In this document: one piece after another, positions 62,324 through 64,000 of the stretch
How positions within the stretch are numbered: position 1 is the first letter of the stretch
Layout: each line of letters begins with the position of its first letter
Assembly: GCA_963664715.2 (NCBI GenBank)
Contig: CAXXUY010000013.1
Coordinates: forward strand, 1-64,000
Length of the DNA: 64,000 nt
Source: JAPOXR01 sp963664715
Lineage (GTDB): Bacteria; Pseudomonadota; Alphaproteobacteria; Rhodobacterales; Rhodobacteraceae
Reading direction: 5' to 3'
Program-made: the position numbers and the translations under genes
The notes under the pieces: model-generated
What the model was told of the DNA's origin: nothing
The model's database searches: none
Seen by the model: the letters and a program-made list of their open reading frames with translations, nothing else

Positions 62324-63436
62324 TCATTGAGCCGCCTGGCTGCCTTGTCTGTCCCGGAGCGCTTCGGCATCCCTGAGCAGCGCAGCCATACGGTAGAAGC
62401 CATGCACCATCTTTGAATATGGTGTCATGAGAAAGAAGGTCATCACGAAACCAAGATGCAGCGGCAGGAGCACCTGTACCAACAGGGTGCCGGTTGCAGC
62501 GTACAGGATCAGCCCCGTTGTGCTGACCGCAAACAGCAGGAGTATGAAGGCCATCTCACCACCCCAGGCCGCCGGCGCGCCGAGTTCGGGATCCGCCCTC
62601 GTCTTGAGCCATGCAAGGCCCGCAGTTCCGGAAGAGAGCAGGATTCCTCCCGATACGCCCAGCAACTTTGGAACCGACAACAACCCGTACGGTGCCTCGA
62701 TGCCGAACCCGTAATGCAGGATCGTGGCCGAACAGGTTGACGCAAAGCACAACAGGAAGCCATACAGCGTGGCCTGGTGGAACCGGCGGCGGTGATTGGA
62801 ATAGCGATCCTCAGCCTCGAAGTTGCATCCTTCGCCATGTCCGCCGGCAAGGTTGTCCATTTGCCCCATGGAACGGGTCGCGACAAACAGGGTCTGCCAT
62901 GTGATACGGCCGCCGCCAACGGCAATCCAGTATCGTCTCATCGAGACCGCGACGGCCAGCAACGGCAGGAGGAACGACGGTGCAAAGATTGCAACCATCA
63001 GCCCGTGTGACATGTAGGCGTAGAAACCTGCTCCATCCTCAGGACGGAAAGATGAGGCAAGCCAGAAGAGAAAGGCAATCGAAACCGCCAGGACTGATGA
63101 CAGCGCAAGTCCCGAACGTTCAAACAGCATGGCGATGCCCCGCGGCCATGCGCATTCCTTCCAACTCTGCCGCTGGACGGCGGCAAGTGCAGCGGGGAGG
63201 TTAAGATCAAATTCGTGGGGAGGAACATACTGGCATGCATAGAAGCAGCCGCGGCAATTGTGGCACAGGTTTGCCAACTGAACGATGTCCCCATCCGCCC
63301 ACAATCTCTGCCGGTGGATTGCGGGGAAAACCGAACAGTAACCCTCGCAGTATCGGCAAGCATTGCAGATATGAACCTGACGGCGGGCTTCGGAAATGGT
63401 GTCAGCAGGCATGGTCTGCCGCCTCATTTCCCGCAA
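62324..63436 (-). CDS. tcuB: Tricarballylate utilisation 4Fe-4S protein TcuB (CitB)
   Basis: A 370-residue membrane-associated iron-sulfur protein. Two cysteine clusters are near the N-terminus, HICNACRYCEGYCSVFPAIH and LCHNCRGCFYACQYVPPHEF, followed by a six-helix cytochrome-b-like membrane domain (LSSVLAVSIAFLFWLASSF onward). TcuB reoxidises the flavin of TcuA. ATG 63436 overlaps the end of tcuA by about 35 bases; ATG 63412 is an alternative start. Confidence 0.9.
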   Translation of the reverse strand: MREMRRQTMPADTISEARRQVHICNACRYCEGYCSVFPAIHRQRLWADGDIVQLANLCHNCRGCFYACQYVPPHEFDLNLPAALAAVQRQSWKECAWPRGIAMLFERSGLALSSVLAVSIAFLFWLASSFRPEDGAGFYAYMSHGLMVAIFAPSFLLPLLAVAVSMRRYWIAVGGGRITWQTLFVATRSMGQMDNLAGGHGEGCNFEAEDRYSNHRRRFHQATLYGFLLCFASTCSATILHYGFGIEAPYGLLSVPKLLGVSGGILLSSGTAGLAWLKTRADPELGAPAAWGGEMAFILLLFAVSTTGLILYAATGTLLVQVLLPLHLGFVMTFFLMTPYSKMVHGFYRMAALLRDAEALRDRQGSQAAQ

Positions 63437-64000
63437 TGCGTCCGAAGACCGTTCCGATGGTCATTCCGAATCCGGCAAGGTAACCCTCGCCGAGGATTGA
63501 TCCTGCCATGATTTCCCCGGCTGCCCAGAGGTTTTCGACCGGACTGCCTCCTGCCTGCACCTGTGCCGCTTCGTCGACCCGCAATCCCAGATAGGTGAAG
63601 GTCACACCAGGGCGCAGCATGTAGCCGTAGAACGGGGGTTCGGATATCGGACGGGCCCAGTTCGATTTCGGTGGATCAAGCCCGACGGCGGCCAGCCCGT
63701 CGGCTTCGGTCGGGTGGAATCTGCCGGGCCGGCATGCATGGTTGAATTCCTCAACTGTCCCGACTGCGTCCGGCGGCAGACCCAGTTGCCGGACGAGATC
63801 CGGGATGCTGCCAGCTTCCACCGGAGGAAACGCCGATGGCATGAAGAGGTCGATACTCTTCGAATCGAGTATGGCATAGGCTATCTGGTCCGGCTGTGCT
63901 GCAACGAGCCGGCCCCAGATCGCATAGCGTTTGGGCCAGACATCTTCGCCTTCATCATAGAAACGCCGACCATGGCGGTTGACTACGACGGAAAACGGGA
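63402..64000 (-). CDS. tcuA: FAD-dependent tricarballylate dehydrogenase TcuA (partial, 5' end outside window)
   Basis: The frame is open to the window edge, so only the C-terminal 199 residues are seen. Fragments such as VVVNRHGRRFYDEGEDVWPK, FYGYMLRPGVTFTYLGLRVD and NLWAAGEIMAGSILGEGYLA with FGMTIGTVFGR match the FAD-binding fumarate reductase/succinate dehydrogenase flavoprotein family, subgroup TcuA. It oxidises tricarballylate to cis-aconitate and precedes tcuB. Confidence 0.88.
   Translation of the reverse strand, partial: PFSVVVNRHGRRFYDEGEDVWPKRYAIWGRLVAAQPDQIAYAILDSKSIDLFMPSAFPPVEAGSIPDLVRQLGLPPDAVGTVEEFNHACRPGRFHPTEADGLAAVGLDPPKSNWARPISEPPFYGYMLRPGVTFTYLGLRVDEAAQVQAGGSPVENLWAAGEIMAGSILGEGYLAGFGMTIGTVFGRIAGNEAADHAC

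Noticed and set aside
1..64000. CRISPR arrays, tRNA or rRNA genes
   Set aside because: No regularly spaced short repeats and no tRNA T-loop/acceptor pattern or rRNA sequence was found on reading both strands; GGTTCGA-like words near 18014 and 48030 lack cloverleaf context.

Overview
The window looks like a chromosomal segment of an alphaproteobacterium, probably of Rhodospirillales type. The evidence is a single bifunctional Rel-type (p)ppGpp enzyme next to rpoZ, the order rpoZ-rel-DUF2062-pdxJ-acpS-lepB-rnc-era-DUF1491-recO (DUF1491 is essentially alphaproteobacterial), an alphaproteobacterial serC-serA cluster, and moderately high GC. The density of insertion sequences and the long decayed intergenic stretches suggest relaxed selection, as in a host-associated or recently bottlenecked lineage. 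The genus cannot be read from the sequence.

Layout. 1-10.1 kb is core genome: an IS4-type transposase tail, accA and a MalY/PatB-type aminotransferase on the minus strand, then two P-loop GTPase genes with a degenerate partial gene copy between them, def-fmt, and a SulP anion transporter. 10.4-21.4 kb is a hybrid GAF-PAS-histidine kinase-response regulator gene on the minus strand. It is cut in two by an 8.65-kb nested element whose 2,954-bp inverted arms (IS110 plus IS701) flank an IS5 element that itself contains an IS66. The kinase is also dead for other reasons: phosphoacceptor His changed to Asp, a frameshift in the receiver, and an apparent CAG to TAG change at the insertion site.

21.5-26.7 kb is a second mobile-element pile: an ISNCY-type transposase gene split by a group II intron and by a separate integrase-type IS with double-repeat termini. 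26.7-37.7 kb is a compact defence island with three systems: a Lamassu-type locus with a SIR2 effector (plus strand), an AbiE toxin-antitoxin pair (minus), and a type III CBASS operon (CD-NTase, HORMA, TRIP13-like ATPase, nuclease-SAVED effector; minus) with a divergent WYL regulator (CapW-like). A degenerate scpB-like pseudogene closes the island.

38.4-48.0 kb returns to housekeeping genes: rnhA, a NYN-domain protein, rpoZ, rel, DUF2062, pdxJ, acpS, lepB, rnc, era, DUF1491, recO. 48-56 kb is a decayed zone with an orphan amino-acid-binding protein, a small hypothetical protein, and a DUF5678-retropepsin gene pair. An IS630 sits exactly at the stop codon of the first gene of that pair, and an IS1182 sits inside it. 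56-61.3 kb is a serine biosynthesis region (serB divergent from an oxidoreductase, serC, serA) with a structured leader before serC. 61.4-64 kb holds an SDR dehydrogenase and the tcuB/tcuA tricarballylate-type oxidation pair, with tcuA running off the window.

The most interesting material is the defence island, the reconstructable kinase/IS palindrome with a probable guide RNA in its IS110 copies, and the retropepsin pair. Everything is from reading the sequence; family names rest on motif recognition, not on searches.
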